A stretch of 64,000 nt of DNA from Paractinoplanes durhamensis. GTDB lineage: Bacteria; Actinomycetota; Actinomycetes; Mycobacteriales; Micromonosporaceae. Below, piece after piece: positions 8,873 through 17,436 of the stretch (the stretch's first letter is position 1; each line of letters opens with the position of its first letter). The notes under the pieces were generated by a model, which saw only the letters and a program-made list of their open reading frames with translations, searched no databases and was not told the DNA's origin. Both the position numbers and the translations under genes were made by a program. The stretch is taken from the NCBI RefSeq assembly GCF_016862175.1, contig NZ_BOML01000005.1, positions 124,001 to 188,000 on the forward strand. Direction: 5' to 3'.

Positions 8873-8944
8873 GCCCCCGTAGCTCAGGGGATAGAGCGTC
8901 GCCCTCCGGAGGCGAAAGCGCAGGTTCGAATCCTGCCGGGGGCA
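8873..8944 (+). tRNA. tRNA-Arg (anticodon CCG)
   Basis: Complete cloverleaf of 72 nt: acceptor GCCCCCG/CGGGGGC, D stem GCTC/GAGC, anticodon stem TCGCC/GGCGA with loop CTCCGGA (anticodon CCG at 34-36), 4-nt variable loop, T arm GCAGG-TTCGAAT-CCTGC, discriminator A. CCA is not encoded. It reads CGG, a frequent arginine codon in this genome. I see no repeated copy of its 3' end in the window, so no evidence of an integrated element. Confidence 0.95.
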
Positions 8945-8953
8945 CGAGTCCAT

Positions 8954-9025
8954 GGCCACCATGTGTTCGCTGAGAAGCGCGAACCTGGTGGCCTCGTCAT
9001 TTCTCCTGGGGGCCCGAGCCCCCAG
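8954..9025 (+). terminator. Two consecutive hairpins after tRNA-Arg
   Basis: First: GGCCACCA (8954) with TGGTGGCC (8986), plus an inner GTTCGC/GCGAAC stem. Second: CTGGGGGC (9006) with GCCCCCAG (9018), loop CCGA. They begin 10 nt after the tRNA and probably end its transcript. No U-run follows. Confidence 0.55.
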
Positions 9026-9120
9026 ACCCCCACGTGTAGTGGGCACCCCGCGTGAGTCTTCCGCTGGAAGGGGCTCCGCCCCCACCCACCATCACACCCA
9101 AAACGGCGACCGCGCCGCCA

Positions 9121-9249
9121 CCCTGCCTTGGCACCGTCCCGCACCACTTCCGCTCGGCGAATCGGGTCGGGTCGGGTCGGGTCGGTGGCGTGGACGAACA
9201 CGTCGTCGGCGGAGCGCTCCACCTGGATAGTGGTGGTGATCGGTGCCAT
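9121..9249 (-). pseudogene. Remnant of SRPBCC-domain gene
   Basis: From ATG 9249 the minus strand encodes MAPITTTIQVERSADDVFVH followed by ATDPTR, the characteristic start of small SRPBCC (Bet v1-like/AHSA1) proteins encoded after ArsR regulators. The reading frame is then thrown off in a GACCC repeat: the expected next residues RFAE are present but in another frame. Nothing downstream resembles the rest of the domain. The ATG overlaps the stop of the ArsR remnant, the normal arrangement for ArsR-SRPBCC pairs. Clearly degraded. Confidence 0.65.
9162..9185. repeat. TCGGG pentanucleotide repeat, 4.8 copies
   Basis: Four perfect TCGGG units plus TCGG. It lies inside the SRPBCC remnant exactly where its reading frame breaks. 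Five-base units are not a multiple of three, so copy-number change shifts frame. Confidence 0.9.
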
Positions 9250-9542
9250 CAGTCGTCACCGAAGAGGGCGGCATAGCGGTCGAGGTAGAGCGGCCGGCCC
9301 TGGTCGTGGCCGACGCCGTCGCGGACCGATTCCCAGCCGGGGCCCTCGGTCTTGTCCTCGATGACGTTCTGATAGCCATCCAGTGCCCGGCGCCAGAATG
9401 TGTCGAGCTGGTCTTTCAAGGCGGTTACCCCGGCCGGGTTGAGACGGTAGATTCGCCGGGTAGGCCCAAGATCTCCCACACGAACCCACTGCGCTGCCCG
9501 CCCGACGACACTCTCACCGTCGCTCGGCGACAGGTTCGTCAT
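9249..9542 (-). pseudogene. ArsR-type regulator, C-terminal remnant
   Basis: 97 codons. The middle, GPTRRIYRLNPAGVTALKDQ followed by LDTFWRRALDGYQ, matches the wing and C-terminal helix of ArsR regulators paired with SRPBCC proteins. The N-terminal DNA-binding helices are missing: the first about 20 residues are just another frame of the PEP-synthase-like gene's end, and no ribosome site precedes ATG 9542. It probably arose when a deletion joined the two genes. Unlikely to be functional. Confidence 0.6.
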
Positions 9543-11774
9543 GAGGAGTGACAGTTCCGGCGGTGCCGTCCACGGTCACTTGCTGCCCAGCGCGCAGGCG
9601 CCGGGTGACATCGCCGGTCGCGACGACGGCGGGGATGGCGTACTCGCGCGCGACGAGCGAGGCGTGCGCGGCGAGAGTGCCACCGTCGGTCACGACGGCG
9701 GCAGCTCGGGCAACAAGGGTGTCCAGGCCGGGGCGGTCGCTTTCGCGACCAGTACGTCACCGTCGCGGAATGCGGCGAAGTCTTGCGAGCCGTGCACGAT
9801 GCGGACCGGCCCGGTCGCGCGGCCCGCCGACGCCGGATGCCCCATGATCACCCCCTCGCCGACCTCGCCACGCCCGCGGGCCTCCTGCACGGCACGGTCA
9901 ATCACATCCCCGACGAGCCGGGCCGGACGGCCGAGGGCCAACGGCGCGGACAGCGAGCATTGACGCTGCCACCGCTCACGGCGTTCACGCACAGCGGCAT
10001 CGAGAGCTCCGGCCCTCCCGGCCGCGCGGGCAAGCACTTCGTCGTGGGTGCAGAAGAACACGTCATCGGCCTGGTCAAGGGCGCCGGCCGTGACCAGGTG
10101 CTCGCCGATTTGCCGGGCGCAGGCGCGAAGCACCGGCCAGGCGAGAGTGAAGTCGCGGGCCTGCTCCTCACGGATGACCGCGTAGCGCTGATTCACCTGC
10201 CGTAGCTGCTCAAACTGGGTCAGCAGCCTCGGTCGACCGGCGAGGGCAGCCCGGCACGCTTGCTCGGCGGTCGCCCGTTGCGCAGCCAGCCGCGTGAGCC
10301 GTGCGGTTGCATCCGGCAGCGTGACCTCCGCCGTGGGCAGCTCGGTGGCGATGGGGTGATACCAGTCGACGCTTTGTACCGCGTGCGCTGTACTGACCGG
10401 TTGGGCGCCGGGCAGTCCACGCAGCAGGACCTGCGCGCCGCCCTGCTCGTCGGGCAGGATGTCGGCCAGGTGCCGGCGGCAGAAACGAGTCAGGCTGGCT
10501 TCCATCTTCCATGCCGACCCGCCGACGATCGCCAAGTACCACAGGTAGATCCCGGCTTCCCGGCCGAGCTGGTCGATCAGCTGCGCCAACCGGTCCGCGG
10601 TGGCCGTTACGGCCTCGATGCGGGCGTCGGCGACGAGCCCTCGGTAGACGGGCAGGTGGGTCTCGCGCCACCGCCGGTCCAGATCGGACAGCACAGCGCG
10701 GTCGGCAGCCGCCGGGTCGCGATTGACCCGGATCAACGCGTTGTAGAGGATCTTCACCGCCCGGCGGCGTCCCTGCCACAACACCCGGGCCAGGAGCTTG
10801 GGTGACGGGATCGGGGTGGCGTTGTAGTACCAGCCGTTGACCAGCGCATACCGAAACGGCACCCGCACACCGACACTGTCGTGCATCCCGTCGAGGTATC
10901 CGGCTTCCAACACCGGCAGCAGCCAGGTGCCGAACAGCGGGGTGACCGCTTCAGGCAGCCACTCGCCGAGCCGGAAGTTGCGCATCCACAACCCCGGTCC
11001 CGGCGCCGTCCACGACACCGGCTCGGGTATCGCCGTCATCGGCCGGGCCTGCAGCAGCCACAGCCGGCCGTCTCGGTCGATCGCCCACTCGATGTCCTGG
11101 GGCCTCTCGTAGCGGTCGGCGATCGTGCGCGCCAGCTCCGCCACCTGCTGCGCCTGCCCGGCCGTCAGCACCCGCTCTCCGGCGGGCATGGGACGCGACG
11201 TCCGAACATCCCGGCCGGTGACGGTCCATTCCGCACCGACCGATTCGCCGGACACCAGCGGATCACCCAAGCCCGGCACAGCGGTGATCACCGTCTGGTC
11301 GCGGTCGCCGAAAACGGGATGGGCGGTGAACGCCACCCCCGCCGCCACCGGGTCCACCATCGCCTGCACCAGGACCGCCATCGCGACCGGACCTCCACCG
11401 TGGCGCTCGTGGTACGCCGACACACGCTCGGCGGCGGCAGCGGAGAAGCACCGCCGCACCGCCGCCGCCAGCCCGTCTTCACTGACGTTCAGGTACGTCT
11501 CGTAGAGGCCGGCGTAGGACGCGTCCGGCAAGTCCTCGGCAGCGCCCGAGGACCGCACCGCGAACCGCGCCGCTCCTAGGCTGCGTGCCGCCGCCTCAAC
11601 CGACGCCTCCCACCCGTCGATGTCCACCGCCGCGGCGGTGACGACCAGGCCCGGCGGGACCGAGAATCCGGCCGCCGCCAGTTCGCCGAGGACACCAGCC
11701 TTCCCGCCGACCAACGCCCGATCGGCGGTCCCGGCCGCCGACAACATGATCACTATCTCGCTGGCATCCATCAC
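9514..11774 (-). pseudogene. PEP-synthase/rifampin-phosphotransferase-like protein, frameshifted near 9712
   Basis: The main frame (9690-11774, 694 codons) has the ATP-binding domain of PEP synthases (LVGGKAGVLGEL, FAVRSSGAAEDLPDASYAG, DIEWAIDRDGRLWLLQARP) and a long middle domain as in Rph-like phosphotransferases. It stops early after AKATAPAWTPLL. One frame over, from about 9711 to a TGA at 9514-9516, lies the missing swivel domain, VVTDGGTLAAHASLVAREYA, with the phosphate-carrying histidine. One base has been lost (TTGTTGCCC where TTGTTCGCC is expected), so the product lacks the catalytic His. Start is GTG 11774 or ATG 11771. Divergent from PadR; either decayed or a sequencing error. Confidence 0.8.
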
Positions 11775-11785
11775 TCACCCTATAG

Positions 11786-11813
11786 GTAGTATCGCAAAGT
11801 ATTGCGATACTAC
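11786..11813. promoter_or_regulatory. PadR operator (perfect palindrome)
   Basis: Perfect 12-base arms GTAGTATCGCAA and its complement around the loop AGTA. It lies between the divergent PEP-synthase-like gene and padR, overlapping both promoter regions. PadR proteins bind such palindromes upstream of their own gene, so autoregulation and control of the divergent gene are likely. Confidence 0.75.
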
Positions 11814-11861
11814 GCTAACGGCGCTGTGCTGGAAACGAGACGATCGACGGAGGGAGGGCGT

Positions 11862-12209
11862 GTGCTGCCGATGCGTCCGGAACTGCTCAAAGGCCACCTC
11901 GACGCGCTGCTGCTCGCCGTCCTCGAACCCGGCCCGCAACACGGGTACGCCGTCATCGAGGCACTGCGCACCGGCAGCGACGGCGCCCTGGACCTACCCA
12001 CCGGCACGGTCTACCCGGCCCTGCACCGGCTCGAACGCGCCGGGCTGATCGCCAGCGACTGGCACACCGTCGGCGGACGCCGTCGGCGCGCCTACCACCT
12101 CACTCCGGCAGGGCATGCCGCCCTCGGTGAGCAACGCGCCGTCTGGGACCAGTTCTCCACCGCCGTCACCGCACTCCTGGCGAGGCGACCATGGCCGAGC
12201 ACCGCATAG
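11862..12209 (+). CDS. PadR-family transcriptional regulator
   Basis: 115 residues from GTG 11862 (GGAGG 8 nt upstream; ATG 11871 is the alternative). PadR signature: LLKGHLDALLLAVLEPGPQH, GYAVIEAL, TGTVYPALHRLERAGLI and the wing GGRRRRAYHLTPAGHAAL, then a short C-terminal helix, i.e. the small PadR-s2 type. The frame extends upstream into the operator but without a ribosome site. It overlaps the next gene by 19 nt. It most probably represses its own operon through the palindrome at 11786-11813. Confidence 0.9.
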   Translation: MLPMRPELLKGHLDALLLAVLEPGPQHGYAVIEALRTGSDGALDLPTGTVYPALHRLERAGLIASDWHTVGGRRRRAYHLTPAGHAALGEQRAVWDQFSTAVTALLARRPWPSTA

Positions 12210-12865
12210 CCGGCACCACCGATACGCAGCCCGACGCGGCCCTCGCCGCGTACCTGTCCGAGCTGACAGCCCGGCTACGCGGTCCGCGTCGCCGCCGGGC
12301 GGCGATCCTCACCGAACTCCGCGACGGCCTCGGCCACGCCGCCGAAGACCGTATCGCCGCGGGACTGCCTCCCGAGCGGGCCGCTGCGGCGGCGATCGCC
12401 CAGTTCGGCACACCGCAGGCCGTCGCCGAGTCGTTCAGCGGTGAACTGGCAATCGCCTACGCGCGACGCACTATCGCCTGCTTCATCGCCACCGGTCCCC
12501 TCGTCGGCGTCTGGTGGCTGCTCCTGCTTCATCCCAGCCCGTGGCGTACCGGCCTGATCGCGCTCGTCGCGGCCATCCCGGTCGTCCCGCTGATCCTCAT
12601 CGCGGTTGCCGCCGCAGGCGCGACCCTCGCCACCACCGGACGCCTGATGCGCTGGCTTCCCGAGACCAACCCGCGCCGCGCCCTGACCGGTACCACCGCC
12701 ATCGCCGCGCTCTGCCTGATCGGCGACCTCACCATGATCACGATCTACCTGCTGTCCGGGATGCCGGCCCGGCCACTCGCAGCCGTCGCTATCGCCGCCA
12801 GCCTCACCCGCATCGCCAGCAGCATCACCACGATGCGCCACGCAACCGGGATGCGTCACCCATGA
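12191..12865 (+). CDS. PadR-associated membrane protein (permease-prefix/HAAS-like domain)
   Basis: 224 residues. The N-terminus (about 15-85: LAAYLSELTARLRGPRRRRA, ILTELRDGLGHAAE, AAAAAIAQFGTPQAVAESF) is the cytoplasmic helical domain found in membrane proteins paired with PadR regulators. It is followed by about four membrane helices. Its ATG overlaps padR by 19 nt, and its TGA overlaps the ATG of a following broken gene. Family members are thought to sense or respond to membrane state; function is not established. Confidence 0.8.
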   Translation: MAEHRIAGTTDTQPDAALAAYLSELTARLRGPRRRRAAILTELRDGLGHAAEDRIAAGLPPERAAAAAIAQFGTPQAVAESFSGELAIAYARRTIACFIATGPLVGVWWLLLLHPSPWRTGLIALVAAIPVVPLILIAVAAAGATLATTGRLMRWLPETNPRRALTGTTAIAALCLIGDLTMITIYLLSGMPARPLAAVAIAASLTRIASSITTMRHATGMRHP

Positions 12866-13248
12866 CCCCCACGTTCAGCACCGACACCAGCGGGTCGGCA
12901 TCGCCGGCGAGCCCCACCCGCGCACCCACATGGATGCGAACCCGTAATGCTCGGCAGTGACCTCGTCGGCCTACCCACCCCCGACGCGGGACCGCTCTTC
13001 GCCACAGCACTGTCCGTGCACATCGCGTCCGGGCTGGCCACCGCATCACGCGATGGGCCGGCTTCTACGTCGACAATGGACCTTCCCTGCCTCTCTGGAA
13101 CCAGCTACCCCACATCGCCTATTGGCTGCTGCCCAGCGTTGTCGGCGTACCCCTCATCCGGCTCGCGCTGCGTCGCTTTCCGCGCGACCCGCGCACCGAC
13201 TCGACCGGCCACCGACCCGGCTGCGGACCCCGACCAACCCCGCGTTGA
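12862..13248 (+). pseudogene. Broken small membrane protein gene of the PadR cassette
   Basis: An ATG overlapping the previous stop (ATGA) opens a frame that ends after 32 codons. Protein-like sequence continues in other frames: FATALSVHIASGLAT in the frame of ATG 12947, then, one base lost near 13050, RWAGFYVDNGPSLPLWNQLP and HIAYWLLPSVVGVPLIRLAL up to TGA 13246-13248. The last two parts join naturally as a membrane protein if one base is restored. I do not know the family. Likely a third member of the PadR operon that has decayed. Confidence 0.45.
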
Positions 13249-13666
13249 TCGGCCTACCGAAGGCGGTGGCGAGGAGAAGGATCGGGTTGTGCGGGTGACG
13301 GTGTGGTAGGTCGCGGATTGCCCGAGCTGGCGCGTCGCTGAGCAGCGTTGGAGCCGGCCGAGGCGGGCGGCTCGCAGGAGGCGATCGGCAACGCCCTGAT
13401 CACCACGTACCCGAAAGTTCCAGGCCGGCGAGGCGCGCAGTCCAGCTACGTGCGGTGACCCCACGCCGCAGGACGGCCCTTCTGAGTCACCTTCCCCGTC
13501 AGCCAAGACCCGCCCCGAAACCGCCCGGCGTCCCGCGAAGCCGGGAGCGCCGGGCCAGAACCGGACAACGAGTCCGTCCAGGATGGACCCTTCACTCGTC
13601 CGGGGAATTGAAGAGCGCCTCAGCTTTGGTGAGTCTGTGGCGGTTCCACAAATGCATGCCTCTGAT
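13249..13666. other. Intergenic stretch with no recognisable gene
   Basis: About 420 bp between the broken membrane gene and cvnA. No frame in it gives recognisable protein and no tRNA or strong hairpin is seen. It may be further gene debris; the cvnA promoter should lie in its right part. Confidence 0.5.
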
Positions 13667-13680
13667 GGAGGAGTCGCGAT

Positions 13681-16020
13681 ATGGTGCGCAGAATCGGTTC
13701 GTCGCTCGGAGTGACGATCCGAGGCCGTATCGTACGGACCGTGGCGCCGCCCCTCGCGGCCATGATCGTGCTGCTGGTCGTGGTCGCGGGCGGCGAGATC
13801 TCGCGGTACGAGGTGGCCGCCGCCAGCCAGAGCCGGGCCGGCCTGATCATCGCGGTCCAGGGGTTGGCGCAGAAGCTGCAGGAGGAGCGGGCCGTCACGG
13901 TGGCCGTGCTCAACGGGAACACCGAGTTCCGCCCCGAGATCGCGGCCGCCCGGCGGGGCGTCGACACCACCCGGGCCTGGGTGGAATCCGGGCTGGGTGA
14001 CAGCGCGCTGGACCGCGAGGCCGCGTCCACCATCGCCGCGCTCGACGATCTCGCCCAGCAGCGGGCCACCTCCGACGCCGGTACGGCCGATGTCGAGGCG
14101 ACGTTCGACCTCTACACCGGGCTGATCGAGCGCCTCAGCGGGATCTATCGGCACCTCGAACTGGTCGACGACGAGGGCCTGCGCCACGGTCTCGAGTCGC
14201 TCGAATACCTCAACGAGGTGATCGAGTCGACGGCCCAGGAGCAGGTCTTGCTCAACGCCGCGTTCACCGCCGGGCGTCTGGTGCCGGCCGAATATCTGGA
14301 GTTCACCAACATCGTCGCGGCCCGCGACCTCGAGCTCGCAGAGTTCAACGAGTTCGCCGCCCCGGACGTCGCCGCGGCCAAGAAACGCCTGGACGCCACG
14401 CCGGCCGCGAGGAACGTTCGGGCCCGCGAGCAGGCCGTACTGAAGAGCGGCGCAGGGCCGGAGCAACCGTCGGCCGCACGGCCCTGGTACGCCGACGCCA
14501 CCACGGTGCTCGGCGACATGGAGACGCTGGCCAAGAACATCGGCGCCGGCACTCAGCACGACGCGAGGTCGCTGCGCGACCAGGCCGCTGTACGCCTCGC
14601 CGTGCTCGCCACGATCGTGCTGCTCTGCCTGGTCGGCACGATCTGGCTGGCCTTCTCCGGCATCCGATCGCTCGCCGGGCAGCTGGCCGGGCTGGCCGGC
14701 GAGGCCGATCGGCTGGCCCGGGAGAGCCTGCCCGACGCGGTCGGCCGGGCGGTCGCGGGCGACACCTCCAGCCCGCCGGAGCCGGTGCGGACCGGACCGG
14801 ACGCGAGCGTCGAGGTGCGGCAGGTCGCGGCCGCGTTCGCCCGGGTGCAGGAAACCGCGTACAACCTGGCCACCGAGCAGGCGCGGCTGCGCCGGACCAG
14901 CGCCGAGTCGTTGGCCAACCTGGGTCGTCGCAACCAGAACCTGCTGCGCCGCCAGCTGAGCTTCATCACCCGGCTCGAACAGGAGGAGCCGAACCCGGCC
15001 GGGCTGGCCAACCTGTTCGAACTCGACCACCTGGCCACCCGCATGCGGCGCAACGCGGAGAGCCTGCTGGTCCTGGTCGGCGCGTCCAGCCCGCGGCAAT
15101 GGTCCCGCCGGCTGCCGCTCACCGACGTCATCCGGGCTGCGGTGTCCGAGGTCGAGGAGTACCGCCGGGTGAACCTGCGCCGGATGGACGAGGCGCTGGT
15201 CCAGGGCTCGATCGCCAGCGACCTGGCGCACATGCTGGCGGAGCTGATCGAGAACGGGCTGACCTTCTCGCCGCCTGATCTCGACGTCGAGATCCAAGGG
15301 CGGCGACTCGAGGACGGCTACCTGATCGCGATCTCGGACCAGGGCATCGGCCTCAGCGAGGAGGAGATGGCCAAGGCCAACGCACGGCTGAGCGGCGCGG
15401 GTGACTTCCTGACCGCGCCGGCCCGGTTCCTCGGCCACCACGTGGTCGGCCGGCTGGCCGCTGAGATGGGCGCGATCGTCCAGCTCACACCGTCGCCGGT
15501 GGTCGGCGTGACCGCCCGCATCCGCCTGCCGGAATCGCTGGTCGGGGAGGTCCGACCGGTCGAGGCGCCGTTGGTCGAGGCGCCACTGGTCGAGGCGCCG
15601 CCAGTCGAGGAGGCCTCGAACAGGCTGCGATTCACCGCACCGCGTCAGCGCCCGAAGTCGGAGGAGGTCGATTACGTGGTGGTCGACGAGCCGTCGCTGT
15701 CCTCCGGCGTCCATCTGGAGGCCGAGTTCGGTAAGCCGCGCGGCGAGCACCGCGCGGAGCCGCGATGGGTGCAACCGGCAGTCGCGGTGGCGGAGTTGCC
15801 GCCCGTTGCCGCCGAGGAGCCCACGCGTACGCCCAACGGCCTGCGCAAACGCCAACCGCGACTGGGCCGCCCGCGCCCGGCCACGGCGACGGCCCAGGTT
15901 GTGCGCCGCTCCGAGCCGGTGCCCGACTCACCTGTCGCTGTCGGCGTCCGGCTGACCGCGTTGCGGGACGGCATCCAGCGCGGTGCCGCCCATACGGAGA
16001 ACATCGGAGGAATTTCATGA
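13681..16020 (+). CDS. cvnA: Conservon sensor histidine kinase-like protein CvnA
   Basis: 779 residues. Two membrane helices (about 24-42 and 302-325) enclose an extracytoplasmic nitrate/nitrite-sensing (NIT)-like helical domain with QEERAVTVAVLNG. A HAMP-like linker follows, then LFELDHLATRMRRN with the candidate histidine near 450, N box ELIENGLTFSPP (from 521) and G box DQGIGL (554). The C-terminal about 170 residues are a low-complexity tail that includes three 15-bp repeats encoding VEAPL. GGAGGAG lies 7 nt before ATG 13681. It heads the cvnABCD operon: in Streptomyces conservons the kinase assembles with B, C and the GTPase D as a GPCR-like signalling complex. Confidence 0.92.
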   Translation: MVRRIGSSLGVTIRGRIVRTVAPPLAAMIVLLVVVAGGEISRYEVAAASQSRAGLIIAVQGLAQKLQEERAVTVAVLNGNTEFRPEIAAARRGVDTTRAWVESGLGDSALDREAASTIAALDDLAQQRATSDAGTADVEATFDLYTGLIERLSGIYRHLELVDDEGLRHGLESLEYLNEVIESTAQEQVLLNAAFTAGRLVPAEYLEFTNIVAARDLELAEFNEFAAPDVAAAKKRLDATPAARNVRAREQAVLKSGAGPEQPSAARPWYADATTVLGDMETLAKNIGAGTQHDARSLRDQAAVRLAVLATIVLLCLVGTIWLAFSGIRSLAGQLAGLAGEADRLARESLPDAVGRAVAGDTSSPPEPVRTGPDASVEVRQVAAAFARVQETAYNLATEQARLRRTSAESLANLGRRNQNLLRRQLSFITRLEQEEPNPAGLANLFELDHLATRMRRNAESLLVLVGASSPRQWSRRLPLTDVIRAAVSEVEEYRRVNLRRMDEALVQGSIASDLAHMLAELIENGLTFSPPDLDVEIQGRRLEDGYLIAISDQGIGLSEEEMAKANARLSGAGDFLTAPARFLGHHVVGRLAAEMGAIVQLTPSPVVGVTARIRLPESLVGEVRPVEAPLVEAPLVEAPPVEEASNRLRFTAPRQRPKSEEVDYVVVDEPSLSSGVHLEAEFGKPRGEHRAEPRWVQPAVAVAELPPVAAEEPTRTPNGLRKRQPRLGRPRPATATAQVVRRSEPVPDSPVAVGVRLTALRDGIQRGAAHTENIGGIS
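15559..15610 (+). repeat. 15-bp in-frame tandem repeat in cvnA
   Basis: 3.4 copies of a 15-base unit beginning GTCGAGGCGCC, encoding VEAPL/VEAPP repeats just after the kinase domain. In-frame units let the linker change length without breaking the protein. Confidence 0.85.
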
Positions 16021-16442
16021 GCGTGGCAGCGCCGGCCGACCGGCATCAGTTCAACTGGCTGCTCGGCAACTTCGTGCACCACACCGACGGCGTACGCGAC
16101 GCGGTGGCGGTGTCCTCGGACGGGCTGCTCATCGCGTTCTCGGACGGGCTGGGCCGGGTAGAGGCCGACCAACTGGGCGCGATTGTGTCGAGCATGGCCA
16201 GCCTGGCCCGCAGCGCGTCGCGGCGGTACGACTTCGACGGCCTCAAACTCGTGATGATCGAGATGCGGCGCGGCTTCCTGATCATCTCGGTGATCCCGGG
16301 CGGCAGCTGCCTGGGTGTGGTCGCCGACGGGGACAGCGACGTCGGCCTGGTCGGCTACGAGATCTCGATGCTGGCCGAGCGGTTCGGCGAGCTGCTCACC
16401 CCGGCACTGATCGTCGAGTCCCGCCAGTACCTGCCGCAATGA
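16017..16442 (+). CDS. cvnB: Roadblock/LC7-domain protein CvnB
   Basis: 141 residues, a single roadblock/LC7 fold (FNWLLGNFVHHTDGVRDAVA, VSSDGLLIAFSDGL, GRVEADQLGAIVSSMASLAR, GGSCLGVVAD). In conservons these proteins act with the GTPase as regulators at the membrane. ATG 16017 overlaps the cvnA stop (ATGA) and has GGAGGA 5 nt upstream. Its own stop overlaps the cvnC start in the same way. Confidence 0.93.
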   Translation: MSVAAPADRHQFNWLLGNFVHHTDGVRDAVAVSSDGLLIAFSDGLGRVEADQLGAIVSSMASLARSASRRYDFDGLKLVMIEMRRGFLIISVIPGGSCLGVVADGDSDVGLVGYEISMLAERFGELLTPALIVESRQYLPQ

Positions 16443-16777
16443 GGTACGGCGGCGAGGAGCCGGTCGTCCGGCCGTTCATGATCACCAACGGCCGGACCCA
16501 GCCGATGCACGACGGGCTGCGGATCGAGACCCAGCTGCGGGCGACCCCGGCCGCGTTGTCGGCGCCCCTGCGGTTCGAGGCGCGCCGCATCGTCGAGCTG
16601 TGCCAAGCGCCGAAGTCGATCGCCGATCTGGCGGTCGCGCTGTCCGCGCCGCTCGGCGTCGTCCGGGTCATCGTCGGTGACCTGATAACCGAGGGTTATG
16701 TGCTCCTCGACCGTCGGACGGGCGACCTGCCGACCGACCTGATCGAAAGGATCCGGGATCGTGTACGAGCGCTCTAG
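16439..16777 (+). CDS. cvnC: DUF742 protein CvnC
   Basis: 112 residues, DUF742: RPFMITNGRTQP near the start, RFEARRIVELCQAPKSIADL, and a winged-helix-like segment SAPLGVVRVIVGDLI. ATG 16439 overlaps the cvnB stop as ATGA; upstream extension of the frame is cvnB in another frame. It is the fixed third member of conservons, between the roadblock protein and the GTPase, and overlaps cvnD by 17 nt. Confidence 0.93.
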   Translation: MRYGGEEPVVRPFMITNGRTQPMHDGLRIETQLRATPAALSAPLRFEARRIVELCQAPKSIADLAVALSAPLGVVRVIVGDLITEGYVLLDRRTGDLPTDLIERIRDRVRAL

Positions 16778-17333
16778 CCCGCCGATCGCCGTCAAGATCG
16801 TGATCAGCGGCGGCTTCGGCGTCGGCAAAACGACGTTCGTGGGTTCCATTTCCGAGATCGAGCCGCTGGTCACCGAGGCCGAAATGACCGAGCGGTCGAT
16901 CGGCGTCGACGACACGTCGGCGGTCTCCGGCAAGACGACCACGACGGTCGCGCTCGACTTCGGCCGGATCACGCTCGACGACGCCCTGCTGCTCTACCTG
17001 TTCGGTACCCCGGGGCAGGACCGGTTCGCGTTTCTCTGGGACGACCTGGTCGACGGTGCGCTGGGCGCGGTCGTGCTGGTCGACACCCGCCGGATCGAGG
17101 ACAGTTTCCCGGCGATCGACTACTTCGAGGAGCACGAGATCCCGTTCATCGTCGGGGTCAACGCATTCGACGGGGCGAGGCGGTTCGAGCCCGGGGAGGT
17201 GCGGGACGCGCTCGGCGTACCGGGCGGGCTGCCGCTGGTCGAGTTCGACGCGCGCGACCGCGAGTCGGTCAAGACCGTGCTGGTCGCCCTCACCGAGCAG
17301 GTGCTGGCGCGGCGGCAGACGGCGCCTGTGTGA
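16761..17333 (+). CDS. cvnD: Small GTPase CvnD
   Basis: 190 residues, Ras-like P-loop GTPase of conservons. Walker A GGFGVGKT (17-24), G3 FGTPGQDR (to 88), and a G4-like NAFD (134-137) in place of NKxD, as usual for this family. Start GTG 16761 lies inside the cvnC end, with GAAAGG 10 nt upstream. It completes the cvnABCD unit and converges on an XRE regulator gene about 100 bp away. Confidence 0.93.
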   Translation: MYERSSPPIAVKIVISGGFGVGKTTFVGSISEIEPLVTEAEMTERSIGVDDTSAVSGKTTTTVALDFGRITLDDALLLYLFGTPGQDRFAFLWDDLVDGALGAVVLVDTRRIEDSFPAIDYFEEHEIPFIVGVNAFDGARRFEPGEVRDALGVPGGLPLVEFDARDRESVKTVLVALTEQVLARRQTAPV

Positions 17334-17436
17334 CCGCGGCCCGGTCGATCCGCCGGTCGCGGGAAGTTCACGTGGATAGGCACCCGTGCCCGGTCATCGC
17401 CGGCAGCGTCAGGCGACCCAGCGCGCTGTTGTCAGG

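Noticed and set aside
8873..8944. Integration site at tRNA-Arg
   Set aside because: No repeat of the tRNA 3' end, integrase or excisionase is present in the window; only decayed genes hint at past events.
9707..9722. Programmed -1 frameshift in the PEP-synthase-like gene
   Set aside because: The local sequence CCC TTG TTG CCC has no slippery heptamer and no stimulatory stem is evident; a base loss is simpler.
13105..15855. 916-codon open frame on the minus strand
   Set aside because: It is antisense to cvnA; composition is Arg/Gly/His-rich without any domain, typical of shadow frames in GC-rich DNA.
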